This document shows positions 18,335-26,068 of a DNA stretch of 38,417 bases, piece by piece. Position numbers and translations under genes: made by a program. The first letter of the stretch is position 1. Each line of letters begins with the position of its first letter. Source of the DNA: Thioalkalivibrio sulfidiphilus (GTDB taxonomy: Bacteria; Pseudomonadota; Gammaproteobacteria; Ectothiorhodospirales; Ectothiorhodospiraceae); assembly GCF_000377945.1 (NCBI RefSeq), contig NZ_KB898948.1:1-38417 (forward strand), written 5' to 3'. The notes under the pieces are model-generated. The model was not told the DNA's origin. It ran no database searches and saw only the letters and a list, made by a program, of their open reading frames with translations.

Positions 18335-19654
18335 TTATCCGCATCGGGGTTGGCTCGCCAGCGCCCGGGCTTCGGTCATGGTGAAAAGCCCGGCCGCAGC
18401 GAAGAACGTGTTCGGCCAGCGGAGGTGGTCGGCGTGACACCGACCCGCTCCCGGGCGCTTGTGCTGCTTGCGCAGCAACGCCCGTAATCGACGTCGGACA
18501 AAACCATCCACGCGGGGAAAGGTCCTCGGGTCTGCGTGGCGGAAATACGCGTACCAGCCACGCAACATCGGGTTGAGGTCGGCCACAATCCGCGCCAGCG
18601 CGTCCCCGCGACTGCGCCGGGTCTTCGCCCGGATGCGGTCATACAGGGCCTTGCGGCTCTTCTTGCGCACCCACCGCCGTCCCGCTTCGAACCGGTACCC
18701 GAGAAATTCAAAACCTTCCCCAGGCTGCCGACAGTCCCCCACTCGGGTCTTCTCCGGATGCAGGTGTAGACCGTTGGACTCGACCCAGTGCCGCAGCTCC
18801 TGCAGGGCTTGCTGGGCTTCATCCATCCGGGTACACAAAATCACGAGATCGTCGGCATAGCGCACCATGCGATAGCCGCGCTCGCTCATGTGCACGTCCA
18901 GCCCGTGCAGGTACAGGTTCGCAAGCAACGGACTGATCACCGCACCCTGGGGCGTACCCCGCGTCGGCGTCCAGCACGCCATCTCGGCCACCACGTCCTG
19001 GCCCAGCCAGGCACGCAGCAGATCCAGCAGGCGCCCATCGCTGATCCGCTCCTCAACCCGCGTCATCAACGCCTCATGCGGGATGGTCTCGAAGTACTGG
19101 GCCAGATCGGCGTCCACCACGTAGGTGTATCCGGCCTGCACCAGCCCATCCACTTCCCGCAGTGCATCCTTGCACCCGCGCCCCGGCCGAAACCCGTAAC
19201 TCATCGGCACAAACGCGTGCTCGAAAATCGGTTCGATCACCCGCTTCACCGCCGCCTGCACAATACGGTCCTTCACCGTCGGAATCCCCAGGGGACGGGT
19301 CCCCGTCCCCTTCGGGATCTCCACCCGGCGCACGGCCTGCGGACGATACCGTCCGCGTTGCAGCGCCTCGCACAGCTCCGCCAGATACCGCTCGGCATGG
19401 GCCTCGAAACGCCGCACACTCTGGCCGTCCACCCCCGACGCACCCCGGTTGGCCCGCACATCCTGCCACGCCCGTTCCAGGGTCCGGGGGCGATACACCT
19501 TGTCGATCAGACTGTGCCACTTCGTACCTCGGACGCCGTTACCCAGCGCCGCCAACATGCGCTCCGTCCAGATCGTGCGGTCCACCCACGGCCACTCGGC
19601 CGGACTGGACGAGCCTTGTCTAGCCTCTTGCGAGACACTCTCGACCCTTTGCAT
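18335..19654 (-). CDS. ltrA: Group II intron reverse transcriptase/maturase
   Basis: Multifunctional protein that helps the intron splice and copies it into new DNA sites. 439 residues. Reverse-transcriptase blocks in order: GASGVDGQSV (72-80), VEIPKGTGTRPLGIPTVKDR (111-130), SYGFRPGRGC (152-161), VVDADLAQYFETIPHE (179-194), TPRGTPQGAVISPLLANLYL (with QG and SPLLAN), and the active site YRMVRYADDL (YADD 266-269). The maturase X region includes NPMLRGWYAYFRHADP. It ends with the WPNTFFAAAGLFTM region and has no HNH endonuclease domain, as in class C-like and other endonuclease-free introns. No frameshift or stop is seen, so it is probably active. Confidence 0.95.
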   Translation of the reverse strand: MQRVESVSQEARQGSSSPAEWPWVDRTIWTERMLAALGNGVRGTKWHSLIDKVYRPRTLERAWQDVRANRGASGVDGQSVRRFEAHAERYLAELCEALQRGRYRPQAVRRVEIPKGTGTRPLGIPTVKDRIVQAAVKRVIEPIFEHAFVPMSYGFRPGRGCKDALREVDGLVQAGYTYVVDADLAQYFETIPHEALMTRVEERISDGRLLDLLRAWLGQDVVAEMACWTPTRGTPQGAVISPLLANLYLHGLDVHMSERGYRMVRYADDLVILCTRMDEAQQALQELRHWVESNGLHLHPEKTRVGDCRQPGEGFEFLGYRFEAGRRWVRKKSRKALYDRIRAKTRRSRGDALARIVADLNPMLRGWYAYFRHADPRTFPRVDGFVRRRLRALLRKQHKRPGAGRCHADHLRWPNTFFAAAGLFTMTEARALASQPRCG

Positions 19655-20176
19655 ACGCGCTCACACCCTCCAAACTTCGCCCATCCACCTTCCTGCCTCC
19701 CTTCCCTCGGCGCGATTTCTGTTCTTCGCGCTTTCCCGGCAACACCCGCGGCTTCAGGCGGAGGACGCCCTCCAGCTCTCGGGGTCCGCGTTTCCGCGCC
19801 ACCTCGCCATGACCGCAGCAAAACCGTTCGGTACTACGAAGGCTCTGACTCCTGTCCACCGTCACCTCGGCGTACAGGTCTCCCCGCTTCTCTCGCATTC
19901 CCTTCCCAACGTTCCGTCTCCAACCACGGAGGGGACCCGAAGATCGCTTTCCACGCCAGTCCCAGCGTCTCCGATGCGTTTCAGGCTTCGCCCTCTCCTA
20001 GCAGGCTCGCCGTCCCGTACCGCCGAATCGAGTTCGTCATCCTACGGACCGCCAGTTCGCCTCCGGTTGCTCTCCACCCCGCCTCACGACGACGCAGTTA
20101 CCTTCGACTACGGGGCCTTGGCTTACCCCGACACGGACTCTCACCGTGCTGAGAATGCGCCTCCACAGGCGCACTA

Positions 20177-20201
20177 GGAGCGGCGATCCCGCCGCGAACA
20201 G
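20177..20201 (+). repeat. REP-type hairpin at the group II intron 5' junction
   Basis: GGAGCGGCGATCCCGCCGCG plus AACAG, a GC-rich stem-loop nearly identical to 10240-10264 and, inverted, to 27599-27623. The intron starts 3 bp from its edge. Confidence 0.75.
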
Positions 20202-20251
20202 CCCCGGACTAGCCTTGCCCCTGCCCCGCCAGTACAATGGGCAGCTTGTTC

Positions 20252-20327
20252 GGGGCGGTAGCTCAGTTGGGAGAGCGCAGCAATCGCACTGCTGAGGTCG
20301 TGGGTTCGACTCCCATCCGCTCCACCA
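20252..20327 (+). tRNA. tRNA-Ala(CGC)
   Basis: 76 nt with encoded CCA. Acceptor GGGGCGG/CCGCTCC with one G-U pair, D-arm GCTC/GAGC, anticodon stem CAGCA/TGCTG around ATCGCAC (anticodon CGC, reads GCG), T-arm GTGGG TTCGACT CCCAT. A TACAAT box lies 14 bp upstream, but no good -35 is visible. Confidence 0.95.
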
Positions 20328-20333
20328 AACAGC

Positions 20334-20367
20334 AAAAAGGCCAACCAGAAATGGTTGGCCTTTTTGA
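20334..20367 (+). terminator. Rho-independent terminator of tRNA-Ala
   Basis: A perfect 14-bp stem AAAAAGGCCAACCA / TGGTTGGCCTTTTT around a GAAA loop, 7 bp after the tRNA. The T run completes a strong intrinsic terminator; the matching A run makes it work in both directions. Confidence 0.92.
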
Positions 20368-20498
20368 TTTATCGAGATGCTCCAACTGTCGTCCCCTCCC
20401 GCGTACGGGGAGGCTGGGGTGAGGGCTTGCCCAGGCCCGGAATCCCCACAGCCCCGAACCACCCTCTCCATCTCCCTCTCTCTGAGAGCAAGGGAAAA

Positions 20499-20528
20499 GG
20501 ACTGCACCGGACTGCACCGGACTGTACT
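20499..20528 (+). repeat. Short 10-bp tandem repeat (ACTGCACCGG)
   Basis: Two exact units of GGACTGCACC and a third diverging to GGACTGTACT in the gap before the manC stop. Immediately to its left (about 20392-20490) is a CCCTCTCC / GGGGTGAGGG low-complexity palindromic stretch of the kind scattered in many proteobacterial genomes. Confidence 0.5.
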
Positions 20529-20554
20529 CACACCTTACATCGCGGGAAGTGAAC

Positions 20555-21982
20555 CTACTTCGCCCGACCGTAGGTGTCCTCGAAGCGCACGATATCGTCC
20601 TCGCCCAGATACGCCCCTGACTGCACCTCGATCAGTTCCAGCGGGATGCGCCCCGGGTTCTCCAGACGGTGCTTGACCCCCAGCGGGATGTAGGTGGACT
20701 CGTTCTCGCTGAGCACGAATACCTCCTCGCCCCGGGTGATCCGCGCCGTTCCCCGCACCACCACCCAGTGCTCCGCCCGGTGGTGATGCATCTGCAGGGA
20801 AAGCTTCTCGCCGGGTTTCACGGTGATGCGCTTGACCTGGAAGCGTTCTGCGCCGTCGATGCACTCGTAGGTACCCCATGGGCGCGCCACGCAGCGATGG
20901 GTCTGGGCCTCCGCTCGCCCGGCCTGGCGCAGCCGGGCGACGATCTGCTTCACGTCCTGCGTGCGGTACTTGTCCATGACCAGTACCGCATCCCCGGTTT
21001 CCACAATCACCAGATCCTGCAAACCCACCGCAGCCACCAGGCGCTGCTGGGCATGGATATAGGTGTTGCGTACCCCCTCGGTCAGTACATCGCCGGTGAG
21101 CACATTGCCCTCGGCATCCTGATCACCCACTTCCCACAGTGAATCCCAGGAGCCCACGTCGCTCCATCCCGCGTCCAGTGGCACCACCATGGCCTTGTCG
21201 GTACGTTCCATCACCGCGTAGTCCACGGAATCGGAACGGCAGGCGGTAAACGCCTCCGCATCCAGACGCACAAAATCCCGGTCGCGCTGCTGCCCCTCGA
21301 GCGCCTCACGGCAGGCCTTGAGGATGTCCGGGGCATGTTGTTCCAGTTCTTCCAGGTATGTCGCGGCCTTGAACAGGAACATGCCGCTGTTCCAGAAATA
21401 GTCACCGGCGGCCAGATACGATTCAGCAGTGGCAAGGTCCGGCTTTTCGACGAACTTGAGAACAGGAAAGCCAGGGCCTTGCAGGGTGGCTGACTCGGAT
21501 GCCGCCGCACGATCGGCGCGGATGTAGCCATATCCCGTATGGGCGGACTGGGGCACCACACCGAAAGTCACCAGTCTTCCCATCGAGGCCAATTCCAGGC
21601 CCGCGGAGAGGGCCGCATGGAACGCCGCCACGTTCGGGATGACATGATCCGCCGGCATCACCAGCAGGAGCGAATCGGGATCCGGTTGCGCCAGTGCCGC
21701 AAGGGCCACCGCAGGGGCCGTATTGCGTCCCACGGGTTCGAGCAGGATGGCCTCCGGTTGCACATCCAGTTGTCGCAACTGTTCCGCCACGAGGAAGCGG
21801 TGTTCTTCGTTGCAAACGACCAAGGGCGCGCGGGCCCCGGGAAACCCGACAATCCGCTCCACGGTGGACTGCAAGAGGCTTTTGCTCCCTCCCGTCAAGG
21901 GCAGAAACTGCTTGGGATGCGACTCGCGGGACAGCGGCCAGAGGCGTGTGCCGGAACCACCGGACAGAATGACTGGGATCAC
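20555..21982 (-). CDS. manC: Mannose-1-phosphate guanylyltransferase / mannose-6-phosphate isomerase
   Basis: Bifunctional enzyme (AlgA/CpsB type): it isomerises fructose-6-P to mannose-6-P and makes GDP-mannose from mannose-1-P and GTP. 475 residues. The N-terminal pyrophosphorylase domain begins VIPVILSGGSGTRLWPLSRE and carries HPKQFLPL, MPADHVI, FVEKPD and the product-binding WSDVGSWDSLWE. The C-terminal type II isomerase cupin has RPWGTYECID, KPGEKLSLQMHHHRAEHWVV and VKHRLENPG. The GTG start follows GGAG. It lies 166 bp after the phosphomannomutase gene, which supplies its substrate. Confidence 0.97.
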   Translation of the reverse strand: MIPVILSGGSGTRLWPLSRESHPKQFLPLTGGSKSLLQSTVERIVGFPGARAPLVVCNEEHRFLVAEQLRQLDVQPEAILLEPVGRNTAPAVALAALAQPDPDSLLLVMPADHVIPNVAAFHAALSAGLELASMGRLVTFGVVPQSAHTGYGYIRADRAAASESATLQGPGFPVLKFVEKPDLATAESYLAAGDYFWNSGMFLFKAATYLEELEQHAPDILKACREALEGQQRDRDFVRLDAEAFTACRSDSVDYAVMERTDKAMVVPLDAGWSDVGSWDSLWEVGDQDAEGNVLTGDVLTEGVRNTYIHAQQRLVAAVGLQDLVIVETGDAVLVMDKYRTQDVKQIVARLRQAGRAEAQTHRCVARPWGTYECIDGAERFQVKRITVKPGEKLSLQMHHHRAEHWVVVRGTARITRGEEVFVLSENESTYIPLGVKHRLENPGRIPLELIEVQSGAYLGEDDIVRFEDTYGRAK

Positions 21983-22148
21983 GAGATCTTTCTCCAGAAT
22001 TGGACTCGCAGTATCAGTCTATGATCCTAGCGCATCGCCTAATCGATGACATGCACAACATGATCTGCGGAATGAGTCCTTTTGGGACGGTCTTACAGAC
22101 CTTGATGATAGAAATACCGCATCCCTGCAAGACACGGATGTTTCATGT

Positions 22149-23504
22149 CTAACTTCCGATCAGGCCGCTCAATTCCTCTGTCCTGGTCGTCATCAGGACC
22201 GCATCACCACGGGTTTCCACGTTGAGGCGGATGACCGGTTCGGTGTTTGAACCCCTGAGATTGAAGCGCCAGGTGTCAAACTCCATGCTCAGACCGTCGG
22301 TGCTGTCGATGGCCGGTCCCAGTGAGCTGTAGTGGGCCTCGATCCGGGCAATGGTGTCCGGCACGCTGTCCACCCGGAAATTGATCTCACCGCTGCAGGG
22401 ATAGGCGGCCATGCGCGCGTCCACCAGATCGGCGAGCGGGCGACCGGTTCGACCCATGAGCTCAGTGATCAACAGCCAGGGGATCATGCCGGAGTCACAG
22501 TAGGCGAAATCCCTGAAATAGTGGTGGGCGCTCATCTCGCCGCCGTAGACGGCATCCTCCAGGCGCATGCGCTCCTTGATGAAGGCATGGCCTGTCTTGC
22601 TCATGATCGGTACGCCGCCGGCAGCGGTGACCTGTTCGACGGTGTTCCAGGTCAGACGGGGATCGTGGATGATCTTCGCGCCCGGGTGCTTGGCAAGCAT
22701 CACCTCCGCCAGCAGGCCCACCAGGTAGTAGCCCTCGATGAAGCGGCCATCGGCGTCGAACAGGAAACAGCGGTCGTAGTCCCCATCCCAGGCGATGCCC
22801 ATGTCGGCGCCCTGTTGCCGCACGGCCTCTGCCGTGACGCTGCGGTTCTCGGGCAGCAGGGGATTGGGGATGCCGTTGGGAAAGCGGCCGTCGGGCTGGT
22901 GGTGGATGCGGGTGATCCGAAACGGCAGGTGGCTGGCGATGGCATCGAAGGCGGGACCGGCGGCGCCGTTGCCGGCGTTGACCACCAGGTGCAGGGGCTT
23001 GAGGCTGGATGGATCCACCAGCGACAGGACCCGCTGCACGTAGCCTTCCATGACATCCAGAGGGGCGTCGTTCCCCGTACCCGTCGGTGAACCAAAATCC
23101 CCTTCCCTCGCAAGCCGCTCGATGTCACGCAGACCGCTGTCACCACTGACCGGAATGGCCTGCTCGCGCACCAGCTTGAGACCGTTGTAGTCGATGGGGT
23201 TGTGACTGGCGGTGACCATGATGCCGCCGCCCATGCCGGGGAGCGAGGCGGCGTGGTAGACGATCTCGGTGCCGCACAGACCCAGTCCGCGTGTGTCCAC
23301 ACCCTCGTCGTTGAGTCCCCGGGTCAGGGCCTCGGCCAGCTCGGCACTGGTCAGACGCATGTCCTGACCCACGGCCACCGGCCCCCGGGGCTGGATGACC
23401 CGCGCATAGGCGCGCCCGATCCGGTAGGCCAGCGCCGGGTTGAGTTCATCCGGGATGCGGCCGCGGATGTCGTAGGCCTTGAAACAGGGAAGTGCTTGCG
23501 TCAT
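22149..23504 (-). CDS. manB: Phosphomannomutase (CpsG/ManB type)
   Basis: Interconverts mannose-6-P and mannose-1-P for GDP-mannose synthesis. 451 residues from Met at 23504 (MTQALPCFKAYDIRGRIPDE); an in-frame ATG at 23522 adds six residues. Domain hallmarks are the phosphoserine loop TASHNPIDYNGLKL, metal site DGDYDRCFLFD, sugar site GEMSAHHYFRDFAYCDSGM and phosphate loop FNLRGSNTEPVIRLN. It is collinear with E. coli CpsG along its whole length. It stands between a sugar epimerase gene and manC, all on the minus strand. Confidence 0.96.
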   Translation of the reverse strand: MTQALPCFKAYDIRGRIPDELNPALAYRIGRAYARVIQPRGPVAVGQDMRLTSAELAEALTRGLNDEGVDTRGLGLCGTEIVYHAASLPGMGGGIMVTASHNPIDYNGLKLVREQAIPVSGDSGLRDIERLAREGDFGSPTGTGNDAPLDVMEGYVQRVLSLVDPSSLKPLHLVVNAGNGAAGPAFDAIASHLPFRITRIHHQPDGRFPNGIPNPLLPENRSVTAEAVRQQGADMGIAWDGDYDRCFLFDADGRFIEGYYLVGLLAEVMLAKHPGAKIIHDPRLTWNTVEQVTAAGGVPIMSKTGHAFIKERMRLEDAVYGGEMSAHHYFRDFAYCDSGMIPWLLITELMGRTGRPLADLVDARMAAYPCSGEINFRVDSVPDTIARIEAHYSSLGPAIDSTDGLSMEFDTWRFNLRGSNTEPVIRLNVETRGDAVLMTTRTEELSGLIGS

Positions 23505-23605
23505 CAGATGTGATCCAGGCATGGAAGTCGTTCAGCCGCAGGCGCCCACCGCACTTGGGCCATTCGACCGGGAAGGGCCGTACATCCCGGGTTAGATGGG
23601 AAATC

Positions 23606-24613
23606 TCAGCTGTTGTAGAACGCCCGATACCAGTTCACGAAGTTGGCGATGCCCTGCTCCACCGGGGTGTCGGGTTTGTAGTCCACGTCCTTGATCAGGT
23701 CCTGGACATCGGCGTAGGTATCCGGCACATCACCCGGCTGGAGCGGCAGCAGATTCTTTTCGGCCTTCTTGCCCAGACACTGCTCCAGCACCTCGATGTA
23801 GTGCATCAGCTCCACCGGCTGGTTGTTGCCGATGTTGTAGAGCTGGTAGGGGGCATAGCTGGTGGCGGAATCGGGGGCGGCACCAGTCCAGTCGGGATTC
23901 GGGGCAGGCACACGGTCGAGCACGCGGATCACGCCCTCGACGATGTCGTCGATGTAGGTGAAGTCGCGGCGGTGCTTGCCGTAGTTGAACACGTCGATGG
24001 GTTTGCCCGCGAGGATGTTGCGCGTAAACATGAACAGGGCCATGTCCGGACGCCCCCACGGTCCATAGACGGTGAAGAAGCGCAGGCCCGTGGTGGGCAG
24101 CTTGTAGAGCGAACTGTAGGTGTGCGCCATGAGCTCGTTGGCCTTCTTGCTGGCGGCATAGAGGCTCATGGGGTGGTCCACATTGTCGTGCACCGAGAAG
24201 GGCATGCTGGTGTTGGCCCCGTAGACGGAACTGGACGAGGCATAGACCAGGTGCTCCACTCCGTGATGCCGGCAACCCTCCAGGATATTGCAGAACCCAA
24301 CCAGGTTGGTGTCCACGTAGGCGTGGGGATTCTCGATGGAATAGCGCACACCGGCCTGGGCGGCCAGGTTCACCACGCGCTCGGGCTTGTGAGTGGCGAA
24401 CACCTGTTCCATGGCAGCGCGGTCGGCGATGTCGGCGCGCACGTCGGTGAAGGCCGGGTTGTCGGCGATGCGGGCAAGACGGGCCTTCTTCAGGTTCACG
24501 TCGTAGTAGTCGTTGAGATTATCCACGCCGATGACCTCATCGCCGCGCTCGAGCAGGCGGATGGCCAGGGTGTTGCCGATGAATCCGGCGGTGCCGGTGA
24601 CGAGAACCTTCAT
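23606..24613 (-). CDS. NAD-dependent epimerase, UDP-glucuronate 4-epimerase type
   Basis: Extended SDR enzyme, probably turning UDP-glucuronate into UDP-galacturonate for surface polysaccharide. 335 residues. NAD motif [11 protein letters not shown] (7-17), [17 protein letters not shown], the [20 protein letters not shown] segment typical of UDP-glucuronate epimerases, the catalytic SSSSVYG and [13 protein letters not shown] (Tyr/Lys), and [16 protein letters not shown]. An AAGGA ribosome site lies 7 bp before the ATG. Its upstream flank is the remnant of a HEPN toxin gene. Exact substrate is inferred from family resemblance. Confidence 0.9.
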   Translation of the reverse strand: MKVLVTGTAGFIGNTLAIRLLERGDEVIGVDNLNDYYDVNLKKARLARIADNPAFTDVRADIADRAAMEQVFATHKPERVVNLAAQAGVRYSIENPHAYVDTNLVGFCNILEGCRHHGVEHLVYASSSSVYGANTSMPFSVHDNVDHPMSLYAASKKANELMAHTYSSLYKLPTTGLRFFTVYGPWGRPDMALFMFTRNILAGKPIDVFNYGKHRRDFTYIDDIVEGVIRVLDRVPAPNPDWTGAAPDSATSYAPYQLYNIGNNQPVELMHYIEVLEQCLGKKAEKNLLPLQPGDVPDTYADVQDLIKDVDYKPDTPVEQGIANFVNWYRAFYNS

Positions 24614-24635
24614 GTCTAATTCCTTATTAACTGGG

Positions 24636-24713
24636 TCAATCGGTGGCAGCTTCGTTCAGCATGTCTGCATACAACCGGTCCAGGCGTGCGACAAAGACCG
24701 TCTTGTCGATCAT
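24636..24713 (-). pseudogene. Truncated HEPN (HepT-like) toxin remnant
   Basis: A 25-codon frame starting ATG in a 4-bp ATGA overlap with the mntA-like stop codon, the usual coupling of MNT-HEPN pairs. It reads [20 protein letters not shown] then EAATD and stops. The start resembles the first helix of HEPN toxins, but the RX4-6H active site and everything else is missing, and the epimerase ribosome site begins 17 bp later. It is best read as a toxin gene deleted after its first helix. The fragment is too short for a firm family call. Confidence 0.5.
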
Positions 24714-25135
24714 GTACGGACCGCACCTGCCGTGGCCCGGAGCGCCGCATCATGCGGTGCACGCAGGGCGTGGGTATCGAAGTATTCCGACATGGCCCGA
24801 ACCTCGAAAGGTACGCGCACGTCGTTGTCGCCCTTGAGCAGGAGACCATCACGGACCACGTTGAAGCGCAACACAGGCGAGACCAGATCCAGATCGACGA
24901 GGTCGACCCGGTCGGACCCCAGGTGCCGGCATAAGGCATCCTGAAGCTTGAGCCTTTCGTCCAGCGTGTGATCGGCACCAGGCGACATTCTGATCGCCAC
25001 ATCCACGTCGCTCATCGGACCGGTCGTGCCACGGGCCGTCGAACCAAACAGATAGGCGAGTTCCACATGAGGCTGAGCAGAGAAAAACATTTGCAGCCTT
25101 GCAATCAGGTTCTCGTTGTTGGGCTTGGTGTCCAT
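24710..25135 (-). CDS. MNT-type nucleotidyltransferase (MntA-like antitoxin)
   Basis: 141 residues from the ATG at 25135; in-frame ATGs at 25165 and 25204 would add 10 or 23 residues. The minimal nucleotidyltransferase signature is clear: VELAYLFGSTARGTTGPMSDVDVAIRM (GS-x-ARG then SDVD) and VDLVDLDLVSPVLRFNVVRDG. Such proteins pair with a HEPN toxin and silence it by AMPylation in the known MntA-HepT systems. Here the partner directly downstream is cut to 25 codons. The C-terminus (RAPHDAALRATAGAVRT) also looks irregular. It lies just after hicB on the same strand, within the nucleotide-sugar block. Confidence 0.8.
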   Translation of the reverse strand: MDTKPNNENLIARLQMFFSAQPHVELAYLFGSTARGTTGPMSDVDVAIRMSPGADHTLDERLKLQDALCRHLGSDRVDLVDLDLVSPVLRFNVVRDGLLLKGDNDVRVPFEVRAMSEYFDTHALRAPHDAALRATAGAVRT

Positions 25136-25221
25136 GGTGAACGAAGTGACGGTTGGAGACTGCATGCAAGCGCCCAGATCAACCGGCACCGGAGTTGTCG
25201 GCATCCGAATTGAACCTGTCG

Positions 25222-25431
25222 TCAGGCGACATCAACGTACTCGACATGACTGCTCGGAGGAGGGATGGGCTCACCGTCTTCCCGCATGCCATCAAGATGA
25301 AACTCAATGGCTTCCCGAATCTGCTGTTCTACCTCTTCGATTGTTGTACCGGTAGCAATACAGCCGGGCAAATCTGGCACATAGGCTGAGTAGTTGTTAT
25401 CTGCCTTTTCAATGACGATTGCGTACCTCAT
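25222..25431 (-). CDS. hicB: HicB-family antitoxin
   Basis: 69 residues, short HicB type (MRYAIVIEKADNNYSAYVPD, then LPGCIATGTTIEEVEQQIREAIEFHLDGM). The partly degraded RNase H-like fold is typical of antitoxins that neutralise HicA mRNA interferase. The start at 25431 has AGGTG upstream. It lies 8 bp after the stop codon of the hicA remnant, the normal hicA-hicB order. The frame is open and well conserved, whereas hicA is destroyed. No separate DNA-binding domain is present. Confidence 0.88.
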   Translation of the reverse strand: MRYAIVIEKADNNYSAYVPDLPGCIATGTTIEEVEQQIREAIEFHLDGMREDGEPIPPPSSHVEYVDVA

Positions 25432-25474
25432 GATTGCACCTATTTCCAGCCCGCCTGTTTGTAAATGCTGTTTA

Positions 25475-25652
25475 GCCCGCATATCTCACCACCCTTCTAC
25501 TGCGGCCGCCGATCTGCTCGCTATGACGAGGCGTGCTCACTCCAGCCAGTTTGACGTAGTGTCGGCTACGCCGGCGCCGTCTTCCGCTCCGCTCGCCCCG
25601 TCACAGCGGCATCTCGGCGCCCTCGCTACGAACGGTGGCGAGATATGAGGGC
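25475..25652. mobile_element. 178-bp MITE inserted in hicA (TA target)
   Basis: Terminal inverted repeats GCCCGCATATCTCACCACC (25475-) and, on the other strand, GCCCTCATATCTCGCCACC (25652-) differ at two positions. Flanking TA at 25473-25474 and 25653-25654 is a 2-bp target duplication, as made by IS630/mariner-like transposases. Removing the element and one TA restores the HicA sequence GTL-NSIYK exactly. No transposase frame inside. Confidence 0.8.
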
Positions 25653-25759
25653 TAGGGTCCCGACAGCCAAATCGTCGCCGGGTTTTTCAGGCACCGTCAC
25701 CCGCCCAGGCTTTAGGGATGCTTCAATTGCCGGTAACTGCCACGTGTCGAGTGGAGATA

Positions 25760-25928
25760 CTAGGAGCCTGTCGGACTTAGGCTGCACCTACTGCGCCGGT
25801 GGGAGAGCGGCCCATTTTCCCGATCCTTTTCGTCAAATAGCGACGGCTATTCTCCTCAAACGATCGGGAAAATGACCTCGCTCTCCCACCCGGCTCGCTA
25901 CGGGCACCTAAGTCCGACAGGCTCCTAG
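25760..25928. mobile_element. 169-bp palindromic MITE inserted in hicA
   Basis: Perfect 22-bp terminal inverted repeats at 25760-25781 and 25907-25928 (starting CTAGGAGCCTGTCGG). The interior is self-complementary too (GGTGGGAGAGCG, CATTTTCCCGATC against GATCGGGAAAATG, CGCTCTCCCACC), so the whole element can fold into one long hairpin. CTAG at both ends may be the target site. It splits hicA after codon 14. No open frame. Confidence 0.8.
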
Positions 25929-26068
25929 CCATCTTCCTTCAGTTTGGTGAGAATATCACGTACTTTCACCTGCTTCGAAGATGCTCCCTTTGTTCCCTGA
26001 TCTGCTCAATTACCCTTACTGAGCCAATCGCTCGGCAGGGCTGGCGAGCCAGCTCCGGCTGATATCCA

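Larger units (their letters stand above)
18254..20174 (-). mobile_element. Group II intron (complete, with its reverse transcriptase)
   Basis: Read on the minus strand. The 5' end is GTGCGCC at 20174, a canonical GUGYG start, followed by the domain I sequence GGTGAGAGTCCG. The reverse transcriptase gene sits in domain IV. After it comes domain V (18290-18322: GAGCCGTGTGCGG, GAGA loop, CCGCACGCACGGTTC). A domain VI hairpin then leads to CCCCTAT, whose final AT (18254-18255) fits the AY 3' end rule. The 5' exon ends in a REP-type hairpin (20177-20201). Boundaries are by consensus and could be off by a base or two. It lies between glgB and tRNA-Ala and breaks no recognisable gene. Confidence 0.88.
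25440..25969 (-). pseudogene. hicA: hicA toxin gene, broken by two MITEs, a frameshift and a stop
   Basis: On the minus strand three pieces rebuild a HicA mRNA interferase. Piece 1 (25969-25929, GTG start) reads VKVRDILTKLKEDG. Piece 2 (25759-25653) reads YLHSTRGSYRQLKHP, loses frame by one base near 25712, then KPGRVTVPEKPGDDLAVGTL. Piece 3 (25474-25440) reads NSIYKQAGWK and stop. Between 1 and 2 is a 169-bp palindromic element, with TAG where the conserved Trp is expected; between 2 and 3 is a 178-bp element flanked by TA. The catalytic His is normally in GSHRQ and is Tyr here (GSYRQ), another sign of decay. hicB follows intact. Confidence 0.85.

Noticed and set aside
18335-19654. Retron, diversity-generating or CRISPR-linked reverse transcriptase
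   Set aside because: Maturase X region, domain V and GUGYG 5' end next to it identify a group II intron; no template repeat, msr/msd or cas genes are seen.
25645-25875. 76-codon plus-strand open frame
   Set aside because: It runs across MITE ends and antisense to the hicA remnant; no ribosome site or family resemblance.
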